64,000 bases of DNA from JAIBJN01 sp963838795 (GTDB taxonomy: Bacteria; Actinomycetota; Thermoleophilia; Gaiellales; Gaiellaceae): NCBI GenBank assembly GCA_963838795.1, contig CAWISL010000018.1, positions 168,795 through 232,794 on the forward strand. The letters run 5' to 3'. Below the pieces are notes generated by a model. That model saw only the letters and a program-made list of their open reading frames with translations. It was not told the origin of the DNA and made no database searches. Below are positions 17,624-25,709 of the stretch, piece by piece. Made by a program: the position numbers and the translations under genes. Position 1 is the first letter of the stretch; the number at the start of each line of letters is the position of its first letter.

Positions 17624-18951
17624 TCCGTCACCTCGGCCAGCACCTCGGCCAGCCGGTCGATGTCGGTTGGGCTGCGCTTCTCGGTGAACGCGACGAGCAA
17701 GGCGTCGTCGAGGCCCGCGTAGTCTCGTCCGAGCGCGTAGCCGGGATGGACACCGCGCGCGCGGGCCTCACGGACGACGTCCTTCGCGCTCCGTCCGACG
17801 CGAACGGCAAACTCCTTGAACGTTGCCTGTTCCGGAAACACGAGCGGAAGCCCGAGCTTCTCCTTCGCGTACTCACCGAGGCTCATGCAGGTCTCCCCCA
17901 GCTCGCGCAAGCCCTGCGGGCCGAGCCACGACAAGTGGACGAGACCGGCCAGCGCGAGAAGCGTCTGGTTCGTCGTGATGTTCGAGGTCGCCTTCTCGCG
18001 GCGGATGTGCTGTTCACGGGTCTGCAGGGTCAGGACATAACCCCGCTCACCGCGAAGGTCGGTCGTTTCGCCGACGATGCGTCCTGGCATGCGGCGGACG
18101 AACTCGGAGCGAGCGGCGATGAATCCGTAGTGCGGGCCGCCGTACGCCTGGTAGTTCCCGGCGCTCTGCCCTTCGCCGATGGCAAGCGCACAACCGTATG
18201 CCCCGGGGGCTTCCAGCACGCCGAGAGACACGGGATCGACGTGTGCGACGGGCAGCGAGCCGGCCTCGCTCGCCACCGCGGCGAGCTCTGGGGCGGGCTC
18301 CAGGCAGCCGAAGAAGTTCGGCTGCTGGAAGATGACGCACGCAGCGTCGGCCGCCGCCGTGCGAAGCTCGTCGGGGTCGGTGATGCCCGCGCTGTGCGGC
18401 ACCTCGACAACCTCGAGACCGAACCCGGGCGCATAGGTCTTCACGACCTGGCGCACCTGAGGGTTCACGGCTTCGCAGAGGACGACCTTGTCGCGGCCGG
18501 TGACGTGCTTGGCGACGAAGCAGGCGTCGGCGGCAACGGTGGTCCCGTCGTACCCTGATGCGTTCGAGACATCCATGCCGGTCAGCTCGCAGATGACCGT
18601 CTGGTATTCGAAGATCGCCTGCAGCACCCCCTGGCTCATCTCGGGCTGATACGGCGTGTACGCGGTCAGGAACTCGCCGCGCGAGAGGACGGCGTCGACC
18701 ACGGCGGGGACGTAGTGGTCGTAGATGCCGGCGCCCAGGAAGGAGAGCTCTTTACCGGTGTCGATGTTTCGGTCGGCGAGCTCGGTCAGGTGGGCGACGA
18801 TCTCCTGCTCGGAGAGCGCCGGCTCGAGATCGAGTTCCCGCTCGAAGCGAACCCCCGCCGGGATGTCCCGAAAGAGCTCGTCGACTGACGTGATTCCGAT
18901 CGCGGCGAGCATCGCGTCGCGGTCGGCTTCCGTGAGCGAGAGGTAGCTCAC
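17620..18951 (-). CDS. gcvPA: Glycine dehydrogenase (decarboxylating) subunit 1
   Basis: The non-PLP half of the P-protein, 443 residues. It starts MSYLSLTEADRDAMLAAIGI, with FLGAGIYDHYVPAVVD, AYTPYQPEMSQGVLQAIFEY, QTVICELTGMDVSNASGYDG and TLQTREQHIRREKATSNI, all family signatures. It forms an alpha2-beta2 complex with GcvPB. GTG 18951 overlaps the gcvH stop (GTGA) and its own TGA overlaps the gcvPB ATG, so the subunits are made in fixed ratio by coupled translation. Confidence 0.96.
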   Translation of the reverse strand: MSYLSLTEADRDAMLAAIGITSVDELFRDIPAGVRFERELDLEPALSEQEIVAHLTELADRNIDTGKELSFLGAGIYDHYVPAVVDAVLSRGEFLTAYTPYQPEMSQGVLQAIFEYQTVICELTGMDVSNASGYDGTTVAADACFVAKHVTGRDKVVLCEAVNPQVRQVVKTYAPGFGLEVVEVPHSAGITDPDELRTAAADAACVIFQQPNFFGCLEPAPELAAVASEAGSLPVAHVDPVSLGVLEAPGAYGCALAIGEGQSAGNYQAYGGPHYGFIAARSEFVRRMPGRIVGETTDLRGERGYVLTLQTREQHIRREKATSNITTNQTLLALAGLVHLSWLGPQGLRELGETCMSLGEYAKEKLGLPLVFPEQATFKEFAVRVGRSAKDVVREARARGVHPGYALGRDYAGLDDALLVAFTEKRSPTDIDRLAEVLAEVTE

Positions 18952-19343
18952 TGGGCGGCCAGGAGCCCCCGGTACGCCTCGGCGTCCAGAAGCTCGTCGA
19001 CCTCCGACGGATCGGAGAGCCGGATACGAACGAGCCAGCCGTCGCCGTGCGGGTCGCCGTTGATCGTCTCCGGTTCCGAGACGACCTTGGCGTTCACCTC
19101 CGCGACGTTGCCGGAGAGCGGCGCAATGACCTCGCTCACGGCCTTGACTGACTCCACCTCGCCGTAGCTCTCGCCTCTCGCGACCGAGGAGCCTTCCTCG
19201 GGCGGCTCGAAGTGAACGATCTCGCCCAGGGCGTCCTGCGCGTACCAGGTGATCCCGAGGGTCGCCGTGTCGCCGTCGATCCGCGCCCAGTCGTGCTCGG
19301 GGTGGTAGCGAAGGTCGTCGGGATAGCTTTCATCCGCGGCCAC
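18948..19343 (-). CDS. gcvH: Glycine cleavage system H protein
   Basis: The 131-residue lipoyl carrier shuttles the aminomethyl group between the P and T proteins. The lipoylation site is Lys67 in GEVESVKAVSEV. The fold marks YHPEHDWARIDGDTATLGIT and PLSGNVAEVNAKV are present. GTG 19343 is chosen because it overlaps the gcvT TAG by one base; longer readings into gcvT are shadows. Confidence 0.95.
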   Translation of the reverse strand: MAADESYPDDLRYHPEHDWARIDGDTATLGITWYAQDALGEIVHFEPPEEGSSVARGESYGEVESVKAVSEVIAPLSGNVAEVNAKVVSEPETINGDPHGDGWLVRIRLSDPSEVDELLDAEAYRGLLAAQ

Positions 19344-20374
19344 TAGGACTCCTCTCGCTTGTAGAACGGCTTCTGGACGATACGAGCGCGTCGGGGCCGA
19401 CCGCGCAGGTCGATCGTGATCACCGAGCCCGGCTCGGCGAGGCCCGCCGGGACGTAGCCGAGTCCGATGCCGACCTCCAGGATCGGAGACAGCGTGCCCG
19501 AGGTGACCACGCCTCCTTCGGCGATCTGCATGCCCGAGCGGGGAATGCCGGGATCTTCCATGACGAACGCGAGCAGCTTCTCCGCCGGCCCCTCGTCCTT
19601 CTGGCGTCGGAGCACGTCCACACCGGTGAATTCCTTGTCGAGCGCACAGGCCCACGCGAGGCCGGCTTCGATTGGGGTGCGCTCCGGGGAGATGTCGTTT
19701 CCGTGCAACGGGTAGCAGACCTCGAGTCTCAGCGTGTCGCGGGAGCCGAGCCCGCACGGTGCGATGCCTCGGCCCATGATCGCGTCCCAGAGAGCGAGGG
19801 CGTCCTCAGGCGAACAGCCGAGCTCGCAGCCTCGCTCGCCCGTATAGCCGGTTCCGGCCACCAGGCACGGGATCCCCAGGACCTCGACTCCCTCCCGAAA
19901 CGCAAAGGGCTCGATTTCGACTCCGAGCCGATCCAGCGCCTCCGGGCCCTGGACGGCCAGGTAGGCCCAATCGTCGGAGACGTCGTCGGCCTGCGGGAGC
20001 GCGGCGCGGTCCGCGTCGAGATTCGCGGCGTTGACCACGAGGAGGTAGTCGTCGTCCCCTCGACGATAGGCGATGAGATCGTCGACGATGCCGCCGCGAT
20101 CGTTTGTCAAGAGCGTGTATTGGGCCTGACCGCGCCCGATCCGGTCGAGGTCGTTGGACAGGCGCTCCTGCAGGTACTCGCGGGCGCCGTTCCCCTCAAC
20201 CCGGAGCTCGCCCATGTGCGAGACGTCGAAGACTCCCGCCCGCGTCCTGACCGCGCGGTGTTCCTCGGCGATGCTCGAGTACTGCACCGGCATCTCCCAG
20301 CCCGCAAAGGGGACGAGACGCGCGCCGAGTGCGGCATGTCGCTCGTACAGTGGCGTGCGCCGAAGCGTCTGCAC
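19343..20374 (-). CDS. gcvT: Aminomethyltransferase (glycine cleavage T protein)
   Basis: The 343-residue T protein releases ammonia and transfers the one-carbon unit to tetrahydrofolate. Family marks are LYERHAALGARLVPFAGWEM, FDVSHMGELRVEG, LLTNDRGGIVDDLIAYR, TGYTGERGCELGCS and LRLEVCYPLHGNDISPERTP. GTG 20374 lies 8 bp after a TAGGAT box. It heads a seven-gene run (gcvT, gcvH, gcvPA, gcvPB, HEAT-like, cupin, ankyrin). No glycine riboswitch is recognisable upstream. Confidence 0.95.
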   Translation of the reverse strand: MQTLRRTPLYERHAALGARLVPFAGWEMPVQYSSIAEEHRAVRTRAGVFDVSHMGELRVEGNGAREYLQERLSNDLDRIGRGQAQYTLLTNDRGGIVDDLIAYRRGDDDYLLVVNAANLDADRAALPQADDVSDDWAYLAVQGPEALDRLGVEIEPFAFREGVEVLGIPCLVAGTGYTGERGCELGCSPEDALALWDAIMGRGIAPCGLGSRDTLRLEVCYPLHGNDISPERTPIEAGLAWACALDKEFTGVDVLRRQKDEGPAEKLLAFVMEDPGIPRSGMQIAEGGVVTSGTLSPILEVGIGLGYVPAGLAEPGSVITIDLRGRPRRARIVQKPFYKREES

Positions 20375-20382
20375 CGGCGAGG

Positions 20383-20388
20383 ATCCTA
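20383..20388 (-). promoter_or_regulatory. -10 element of the gcv operon (leaderless)
   Basis: TAGGAT on the minus strand is followed by eight bases and the gcvT GTG. The same hexamer and distance occur before marR. Confidence 0.45.
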
Positions 20389-20400
20389 CCCGTATCGCAG

Positions 20401-20432
20401 GCCTCGGACGCCCTGGAAGGGGGCACCGAGGC
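20401..20432 (-). terminator. Hairpin between ftsZ and gcvT
   Basis: GCCTCGG (20401-20407) pairs with CCGAGGC (20426-20432), with a further GCCC/GGGC pairing inside the loop. It lies downstream of ftsZ and just before the gcvT promoter. There is no T-run, so it may be a weak terminator of the dcw cluster or an element acting on gcvT. Confidence 0.4.
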
Positions 20433-20568
20433 GCCCTGTCTCAACCGTATCGCGAAGACGCGCGCGAATGGTTCACGAGCCTGCGCCTGAAGCGTTCAGA
20501 CGCGCGCCCGAACGGTGCCTGGAGTCGGCGCGGCGCCCAACGCGGCCCAAGCGAGGGCGGGCGACCGC

Positions 20569-21639
20569 CTACGAGCGACGGAGAAAGGAGGGCACTTCGA
20601 GCACGCCCGACGGCACCTCGAACCCCTCGCCGCTTGCATCGCGATCGCCCAGGGGCTCCTCGCGCTCCCGTTCCCGAGGCTCGCGCCGGTAGGCCTTGTC
20701 GAAACCGGTGGCGATCACCGTGACCCGCACCCGGCCGCCCATAGCCTCGTCGATGACCGCGCCGAAGATGACGTTCGCGTTCAGATCTGATGCGCCCGTG
20801 ACCACCTCTGCCGCCTCGTTGACCTCGAAGAGGCCGAGATCGGGGCCGCCGGTGATGTTGAGGAGGACGCCGGTCGCGCCGGCGACCGACGCTTCGAGCA
20901 GCGGCGACGACACCGCTGCGCGCGCGGCCTCTGCCGCACGGTTCTCGCCCTCCGCCTCTCCGATCCCCATCAGAGCCGAGCCGGCGTCGTTCATGATGGT
21001 GCGGACGTCCGCGAAGTCGAGGTTGACGAGGCCGGGAATCGTGATCAGGTCGGTGATTCCCTGCACTCCCTGGCGGAGGACCTCATCGGCCATCCGGAAC
21101 GCGTCGACGACCGAGGTCTGCTTTTCGACGACCTGGAGGAGCCGGTCGTTGGGGATCACGATCAGCGTGTCGACGTTGTCGCGCAGCTTGCCGATGCCGG
21201 CCTGAGCCTGCTCGGCGCGCCGGCCGCCCTCGAAGCCGAACGGCCGGGTGACGACGCCGACGGTGAGCGCGCCGATCTCGCGCGCTATCTCGGCGATGAT
21301 CGGCGCCGAGCCGGTGCCGGTTCCCCCGCCCTCGCCGGCCGTGACGAACACCATGTCGGCGCCCTTCAGAGCCTCCTTCAGCTCGTCCCGGGTCTCCATG
21401 GCCGCCTCGTATCCCTTCTGGGGATCCGCGCCGGCGCCCAGGCCGCGCGTCGCAGCCGCGCCGATGTGAATCTTCTGGTCTGCCTCGATCATGAGGAGCG
21501 CTTGCGCGTCCGTGTTGACGGCGATGAACTCGCAGCCGCGAAGGCCTGCCTCCACCATGCGGTTGACCGCGTTCGAGCCGCCCCCACCGGTGCCGACGAC
21601 CTTGATGACGGCCAGGTAATTGCCCGATTGATCTCTCAC
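20569..21639 (-). CDS. ftsZ: Cell division protein FtsZ
   Basis: The tubulin-like GTPase that forms the division ring, 356 residues. The start is GTG 21639 (MRDQSGNYLAVIKVVG), preceded by GGGAGAGGA; the upstream in-frame reading is noncoding leader. The tubulin signature is GEGGGTGTG at about residues 102-110 (Glu where Met is more usual), and the T7 region is NLDFADVRTIM. The C-terminal peptide EVPSFLRRS is the conserved tail that binds SepF/FtsA-type partners, and it follows a charged linker of Arg/Glu repeats. It is the last gene of the dcw cluster but has its own consensus promoter. Confidence 0.97.
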   Translation of the reverse strand: MRDQSGNYLAVIKVVGTGGGGSNAVNRMVEAGLRGCEFIAVNTDAQALLMIEADQKIHIGAAATRGLGAGADPQKGYEAAMETRDELKEALKGADMVFVTAGEGGGTGTGSAPIIAEIAREIGALTVGVVTRPFGFEGGRRAEQAQAGIGKLRDNVDTLIVIPNDRLLQVVEKQTSVVDAFRMADEVLRQGVQGITDLITIPGLVNLDFADVRTIMNDAGSALMGIGEAEGENRAAEAARAAVSSPLLEASVAGATGVLLNITGGPDLGLFEVNEAAEVVTGASDLNANVIFGAVIDEAMGGRVRVTVIATGFDKAYRREPREREREEPLGDRDASGEGFEVPSGVLEVPSFLRRS

Positions 21640-21694
21640 GTTGAATCCTCTCCCAGACACGCCGAGCTTGAAGCTCAGCTTGAGCGTCCGGCTG

Positions 21695-21723
21695 AGGGTA
21701 CGCACGCTTGGGCGGGTTGTCAA
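21695..21723 (-). promoter_or_regulatory. ftsZ promoter (sigma-A type)
   Basis: On the minus strand TTGACA (21718-21723) is separated by exactly 17 bp from TACCCT (21695-21700). Transcription would start near 21688 and give a leader of about 50 bases with a Shine-Dalgarno before GTG 21639. It lets ftsZ be expressed independently of the upstream dcw genes. Confidence 0.7.
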
Positions 21724-21763
21724 ATGGGCATTTGCAGCGAAATTCTGCCCAAACTCTAACCCT

Positions 21764-22540
21764 CTAGTTGAGAGTTGAACCTTGAGCTCCCACGGCTCGC
21801 TCCGGCACGGACACGTCTAGATACCCAAGCCCGGCGCGCTCGGCCGCGCTCATCCCCCGAAGGACGCGGGCTGCAACTGCAAGCTTCAGGGCGAGGGAGT
21901 CCGCCGTGCCGAGGCGGAGCTCCGCACCGTCGGCGAGGACGAGGGTCACGGCTCCGTCGGAGCCGCGGGCCGACTCGATCCGGGCCGGAAATGACGGCGG
22001 CAAACGGCGGAGGCCGGCAAGAGCAAGACGGGCGTTCTCGTCCGCCACGGTCTTCCCGGGCTCGAGCTCGGCGGGCGCGGTCCAGACGACCGTGCGGGTC
22101 GTTTCGGGATCAGCGCTTCGGATCACGCGACCGCTCTCGGACACGAGCCACGCCCCCATCCCGTCCTTGACGACGGCGAGCGGACGCTCGGGGACGACGA
22201 CGACCCGAAGCGTATTGGGGAAGGCGCGATCGAGTCGTACCGACTCCACGCTGGGGAGAGCCATCAGCTGTTCGCGAACGTCGTCCTGATCGAGCGCCAC
22301 GAGACTCGTTCCCGCGAACTGCTTCCCCGTCTCCTGCACAGCCTCCCTGACGGCCGCCGAGCCCCCTGTCACCTCGATCTCGTGCAACGCGAACAGCGAG
22401 GTGAAGCGGGCGGCCGCATACGCAATGGTGGCGCAGGCGAGAAGGAGCGCCGAGATGACGAGCGCGCGCCCGAGCGTCGCGCGCAGACGCGTTGCCAGCC
22501 CGTTTGGTGGCACGAGTGCAAGGTGCGGTCGGGTGACCAC
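21764..22540 (-). CDS. ftsQ: Cell division protein FtsQ/DivIB
   Basis: The 258-residue bitopic protein has a short cytoplasmic start, one membrane helix at about residues 26-46 (ALVISALLLACATIAYAAA), then a POTRA domain (FALHEIEVTGGSAAVREAVQ) and a beta domain (LPSVESVRLDRAFPNTLRVVVVPERPLAVV). It links the division ring to the FtsL/FtsB and FtsW/FtsI enzymes. Position between murB and ftsZ is canonical. GTG 22540 gives a 31-bp gap to murB. Confidence 0.9.
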   Translation of the reverse strand: MVTRPHLALVPPNGLATRLRATLGRALVISALLLACATIAYAAARFTSLFALHEIEVTGGSAAVREAVQETGKQFAGTSLVALDQDDVREQLMALPSVESVRLDRAFPNTLRVVVVPERPLAVVKDGMGAWLVSESGRVIRSADPETTRTVVWTAPAELEPGKTVADENARLALAGLRRLPPSFPARIESARGSDGAVTLVLADGAELRLGTADSLALKLAVAARVLRGMSAAERAGLGYLDVSVPERAVGAQGSTLN

Positions 22541-22571
22541 GGGACCGAGTTCGCCGCCCGGCGGCTCGGTC

Positions 22572-23456
22572 CTACCTCTTGGGGTCGAGCGCCGGGATGT
22601 CGAGCCCGCCGAGCAGCTGCACCTCGGGCTGCAGAACGACGCCGAACTGCTCCAGCGCCCGTCGACGGGCTTCCGCGATCAGCGAGATCGCGTCGGCGGA
22701 GCGAGCCTCCCCTGCGTTCTCGATGAAGTTGGCGTGCTTCGGCGAGATCAGCGCGCCTCCGATTGCAAACCCGCGCAGGCCGCATGCCTCGAGCATTCGT
22801 CCGGCGGTCAGCTCGTGCTTCGGGTTCTTGAAGACGCTTCCGAAGGTCCGCTTGTTCGTAGGCTGGGCTTCCTTCCGCTTCGCTTGCATCCCGGCCACCG
22901 CCTGCTTGATCTCGTCCAGCGGGCGAGGCTCGAGCGCCAGCTCGACCGACGCCACGACCTGCCCGTGCCGGAGACCGGAGGAGCGATAGCTGAGCCCGAG
23001 CTCGGCGGGCGTCTGCCAGCGAGCCCCGGACGCCTCGGCGACGAGCGCCCTTCGAAGCACGGCGGCGATGTCGCTCCCATACGCGCCGGCATTCATCCAG
23101 ACGCCGCCGCCGACAGTGCCCGGAATCGCGCAGGCGAACTCGATCCCGCCCAGCTCGGCGGCCCGGGCCCGGTGCAGGCAGACCGCGAGAGGGGCACCGC
23201 CGCCTGCGGTCAGGCTTCCGTCGAGCGCCTCCGCGCGAGCGAGCTCGCCGCCGAGCTTGAGGACGACCCCGGGGAACCCCTCGTCGGCGACGAGCAGGTT
23301 CGAGCCGAGCCCGACGACCGCGACGGGCAGGCCCTCGGCCTCGGCCCAGGCCAGGCGCGCGACCAGCTGGTCCACCGTCTCCGGCATGCTGAACCAGCGC
23401 GCAGGCCCGCCGGTCCCCAGCGTCGTGTAGCGGCTGAGCAGAACGCCTTCGTTCAC
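22572..23456 (-). CDS. murB: UDP-N-acetylenolpyruvoylglucosamine reductase
   Basis: This FAD enzyme of 294 residues reduces UDP-GlcNAc-enolpyruvate to UDP-MurNAc in the cytoplasm. Marks are YTTLGTGGPARWF, VVGLGSNLLVADEGFPGVV, GIEFACAIPGTVGGGVWMNA with GAYG, LSYRSSGLR, KRTFGSVFKNP and the C-terminal PKHANFIENAGEA with VLQPEVQLLG. The catalytic Ser (in GSVFKNP) and Glu (in PEVQLLG) are present. The short loop form fits a type IIb MurB. GTG 23456 overlaps the murC stop (GTGA). Confidence 0.95.
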   Translation of the reverse strand: MNEGVLLSRYTTLGTGGPARWFSMPETVDQLVARLAWAEAEGLPVAVVGLGSNLLVADEGFPGVVLKLGGELARAEALDGSLTAGGGAPLAVCLHRARAAELGGIEFACAIPGTVGGGVWMNAGAYGSDIAAVLRRALVAEASGARWQTPAELGLSYRSSGLRHGQVVASVELALEPRPLDEIKQAVAGMQAKRKEAQPTNKRTFGSVFKNPKHELTAGRMLEACGLRGFAIGGALISPKHANFIENAGEARSADAISLIAEARRRALEQFGVVLQPEVQLLGGLDIPALDPKR

Positions 23457-24655
23457 GCGTCGAGCCTCTCGTGCAGGAGCTGCAGCGCGCCGTCCACGTT
23501 CCCAGCCCCCGCCGTCAGCACGAGCCCACCCGGACGAGCGAGGGCCGCGGCGAGGCGGGCAGCGTCGTCCAGCGCCGGAGCCCAGCCGACCGGCATCCCG
23601 GGACGGGCCTCGAGCAGGCTGTCGACGAGCAGCTTGGCGGTCACCCCCGCGACGGGTTGCTCACGCGCGGCGTAGATCTCCGTGACGACGGCGGCGTCGG
23701 CCGCCGCCAGCGCACGGCCGAGCTCCCGCCCGAGGTGCTGTGTCCGGGAGTAGAGGTGGGGCTGGAAGAGGACGACGAGGCGGCCCTCGACGACGAGCTC
23801 GCGAGCTGCTGAGATGGTTGCCGCGAGCTCGGCGGGATGGTGGGCGTAGTCGTCGACGAGGCGGACGCCGCCGGCCTCGCCGTGGTCCTCGAGCCGGCGG
23901 CCGACGCCGCGAAAGCCGACGAGCGCGTCGACGGCGGCGTCCCGGTCGAAGCCGGCCAGCTCGAGCGCCGCCAGCGCGCAGGCGGCGTTCAGGCGATTGT
24001 GCTCCCCCGGTACTGCGAGGGGGACGTCGACAGGCTGGACGTCCCGGCCCCAGACGACGTGGCCCTGGGGCAACCCGGCGGCCCAGCCCTCGAAGCTCCG
24101 CTCGAGCTCGGCTGTCGAGGCGAAGGCGGTGTGGTGGTCCAGCTCGACGTTGGTCACGACCGCGATGTCCGCTGGCAGCTCGAAGACCGTTCCGTCGGAC
24201 TCGTCACCCTCGACGACGAGCCACCCCTCGCCCGAGCGGGCGTTGCCACCGAGCTGCGGGACCTCACCTCCGATGAGAAACGAGGGATCGTCGCCCAGGG
24301 AATCCAGACAGTAGGCGATCATCGCGGCGGTGGTGGTCTTCCCGTGCGCGCCCGAGACGACGATCGAGCGCCGGAGCGCGACGAGCTCGGCGAGGAGCTC
24401 CGCGCGGCGGCGTCCCGCCACCCGCCCGGCGTACGCCGTCGAGACCACTACCTCCGAGCCGGGGGGAGGCTCCGGCGGCTCGTGTGAGATCGAGACGGAG
24501 ATGCCGGCCGCTCTGACGTGGCGCAGGTACGGCGTCTCGTTGCGGTCCCAGCCCGAGACCTCGGCGCCCCAGGCCTTCGCCACGACCGCATAGCCAGAGA
24601 GCCCCGCGCCGCCGATTCCGGCGAGCCACAGGCGGCGGCCGTCAAGCTCGGGCAA
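23453..24655 (-). CDS. murC: UDP-N-acetylmuramate--L-alanine ligase
   Basis: This ATP-dependent ligase adds the first L-Ala to UDP-MurNAc. The 400 residues are shorter than usual (about 450-490), but the three domains are present: WLAGIGGAGLSGYA (Rossmann), SGAHGKTTTAAM with the P-loop at about 102-109, ELDHHTAF, and in the C-terminal domain DDYAHHPAELAATI and FQPHLYSRT. Its start overlaps murG by 14 bp and its end overlaps murB by 4. Confidence 0.95.
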   Translation of the reverse strand: MPELDGRRLWLAGIGGAGLSGYAVVAKAWGAEVSGWDRNETPYLRHVRAAGISVSISHEPPEPPPGSEVVVSTAYAGRVAGRRRAELLAELVALRRSIVVSGAHGKTTTAAMIAYCLDSLGDDPSFLIGGEVPQLGGNARSGEGWLVVEGDESDGTVFELPADIAVVTNVELDHHTAFASTAELERSFEGWAAGLPQGHVVWGRDVQPVDVPLAVPGEHNRLNAACALAALELAGFDRDAAVDALVGFRGVGRRLEDHGEAGGVRLVDDYAHHPAELAATISAARELVVEGRLVVLFQPHLYSRTQHLGRELGRALAAADAAVVTEIYAAREQPVAGVTAKLLVDSLLEARPGMPVGWAPALDDAARLAAALARPGGLVLTAGAGNVDGALQLLHERLDA

Positions 24656-25709
24656 GCGCGATCAGCTCCTCCGCGACGTCGTCGGCGGCGGTTGGCTTGG
24701 CCAGATCCAGCATCGACTCGGACATCCTCGCGAGCCGCTCGGGATCACCGAGGAGCTCCTCCACCTGCCGGCGCAGGTCGAGCTCGCCCTCGAGCACGAC
24801 CACGGCTCCGCCTCCCTGCTCGAAGAAGCTGGCGTTCTTCGCCTGATGGTCGTCCGTGGCGTGCGGATAGGGCACGAGGAGGGCAGGCTTCCCCGCGGCC
24901 GCCACCTCCCACACAGAGCCGCCGGCGCGCGCGACGACGAGGTCGGCCGCCGCGAGGGCCGCCCCGAACTCGTCGGTGAAGGCGAGCAACCGGTAGTCGC
25001 CGCGTCGAGGGCGTCGGTCGAGCTCCGGGAAGTCGCGCTCCCCGGCGAGATGGAGGATGGCGGGCCCGCTCTCCGCGAAGGCCTCGATCGACGCCTCGTT
25101 CAGCGCTTTCGCTCCCTGGCTGCCTCCGAAGACGAGCACGGCCGGGCCCTCGGCGGGGAGCCCGAACACCGCGCGGGCCTTCTCGCGGGTGGGCGGGCGG
25201 GAGCGCGCCGGGATCGGGCGGCCGACGAGGCGGTACTTCCCGCCTCGACGGCCGTCAAGGGGAAAGGCGCAAAAAACGCGCTTCGCGAGCGGAGCCGCGA
25301 GGCGGTTCGCAAGCCCGAGTTCGGCGTCGGCCTCCATGAGAGCGGCCGGAATCCGAAGGATCCGGGCCGCCGCCACCATCGGGCCGCCGACGTAGCTCCC
25401 CGCCCCGAGAACGGCGTCGGGACGCCGGCGTCGGAGGATCCGGACGCAGGCGGCCGGGGCCGCAGCGTCGCGCGCGAGCGCGCGCACGAGATCGCCGCTC
25501 ACCCGCCGCGGGAGCCCCTCGACCCGGAAGGAGTCGAACTCGAGGCCGGCAGAGCGCGTCAGCGCCTCCTCGACGGAGTCAGGCCGACCGGCGAGCGTGA
25601 CGGACGCGCCGCGGCTCAGCAGCGACTCGGCGACCGCGAGCGCGGGCAGGACGTGACCTGCCGTCCCGCCGGCGGCGATCAGGAGCTGTGGCACTCGATT
25701 CGGCGGCAT
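24642..25709 (-). CDS. murG: Lipid II synthase MurG (GlcNAc transferase)
   Basis: The 355-residue membrane-associated GT28 enzyme transfers GlcNAc onto lipid I. The G-loop GGTAGH is at residues 14-19, so the start cannot be much later than the ATG at 25709; a GTG at codon 6 (MPPNR-V) is the only real alternative. Other marks are AARILRIPAALMEADAELGL, VFGGSQGAKALNE, ARAGGSVWEVAAAGKPALLV and PYPHATDDHQAKNA. The first 131 bp overlap the end of ftsW in another frame. Confidence 0.94.
   Translation of the reverse strand: MPPNRVPQLLIAAGGTAGHVLPALAVAESLLSRGASVTLAGRPDSVEEALTRSAGLEFDSFRVEGLPRRVSGDLVRALARDAAAPAACVRILRRRRPDAVLGAGSYVGGPMVAAARILRIPAALMEADAELGLANRLAAPLAKRVFCAFPLDGRRGGKYRLVGRPIPARSRPPTREKARAVFGLPAEGPAVLVFGGSQGAKALNEASIEAFAESGPAILHLAGERDFPELDRRPRRGDYRLLAFTDEFGAALAAADLVVARAGGSVWEVAAAGKPALLVPYPHATDDHQAKNASFFEQGGGAVVVLEGELDLRRQVEELLGDPERLARMSESMLDLAKPTAADDVAEELIALARA

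Noticed and set aside
20375..20568. Glycine riboswitch before gcvT
   Set aside because: The conserved aptamer core was not found, only a simple hairpin, and the promoter appears to give a leaderless mRNA.
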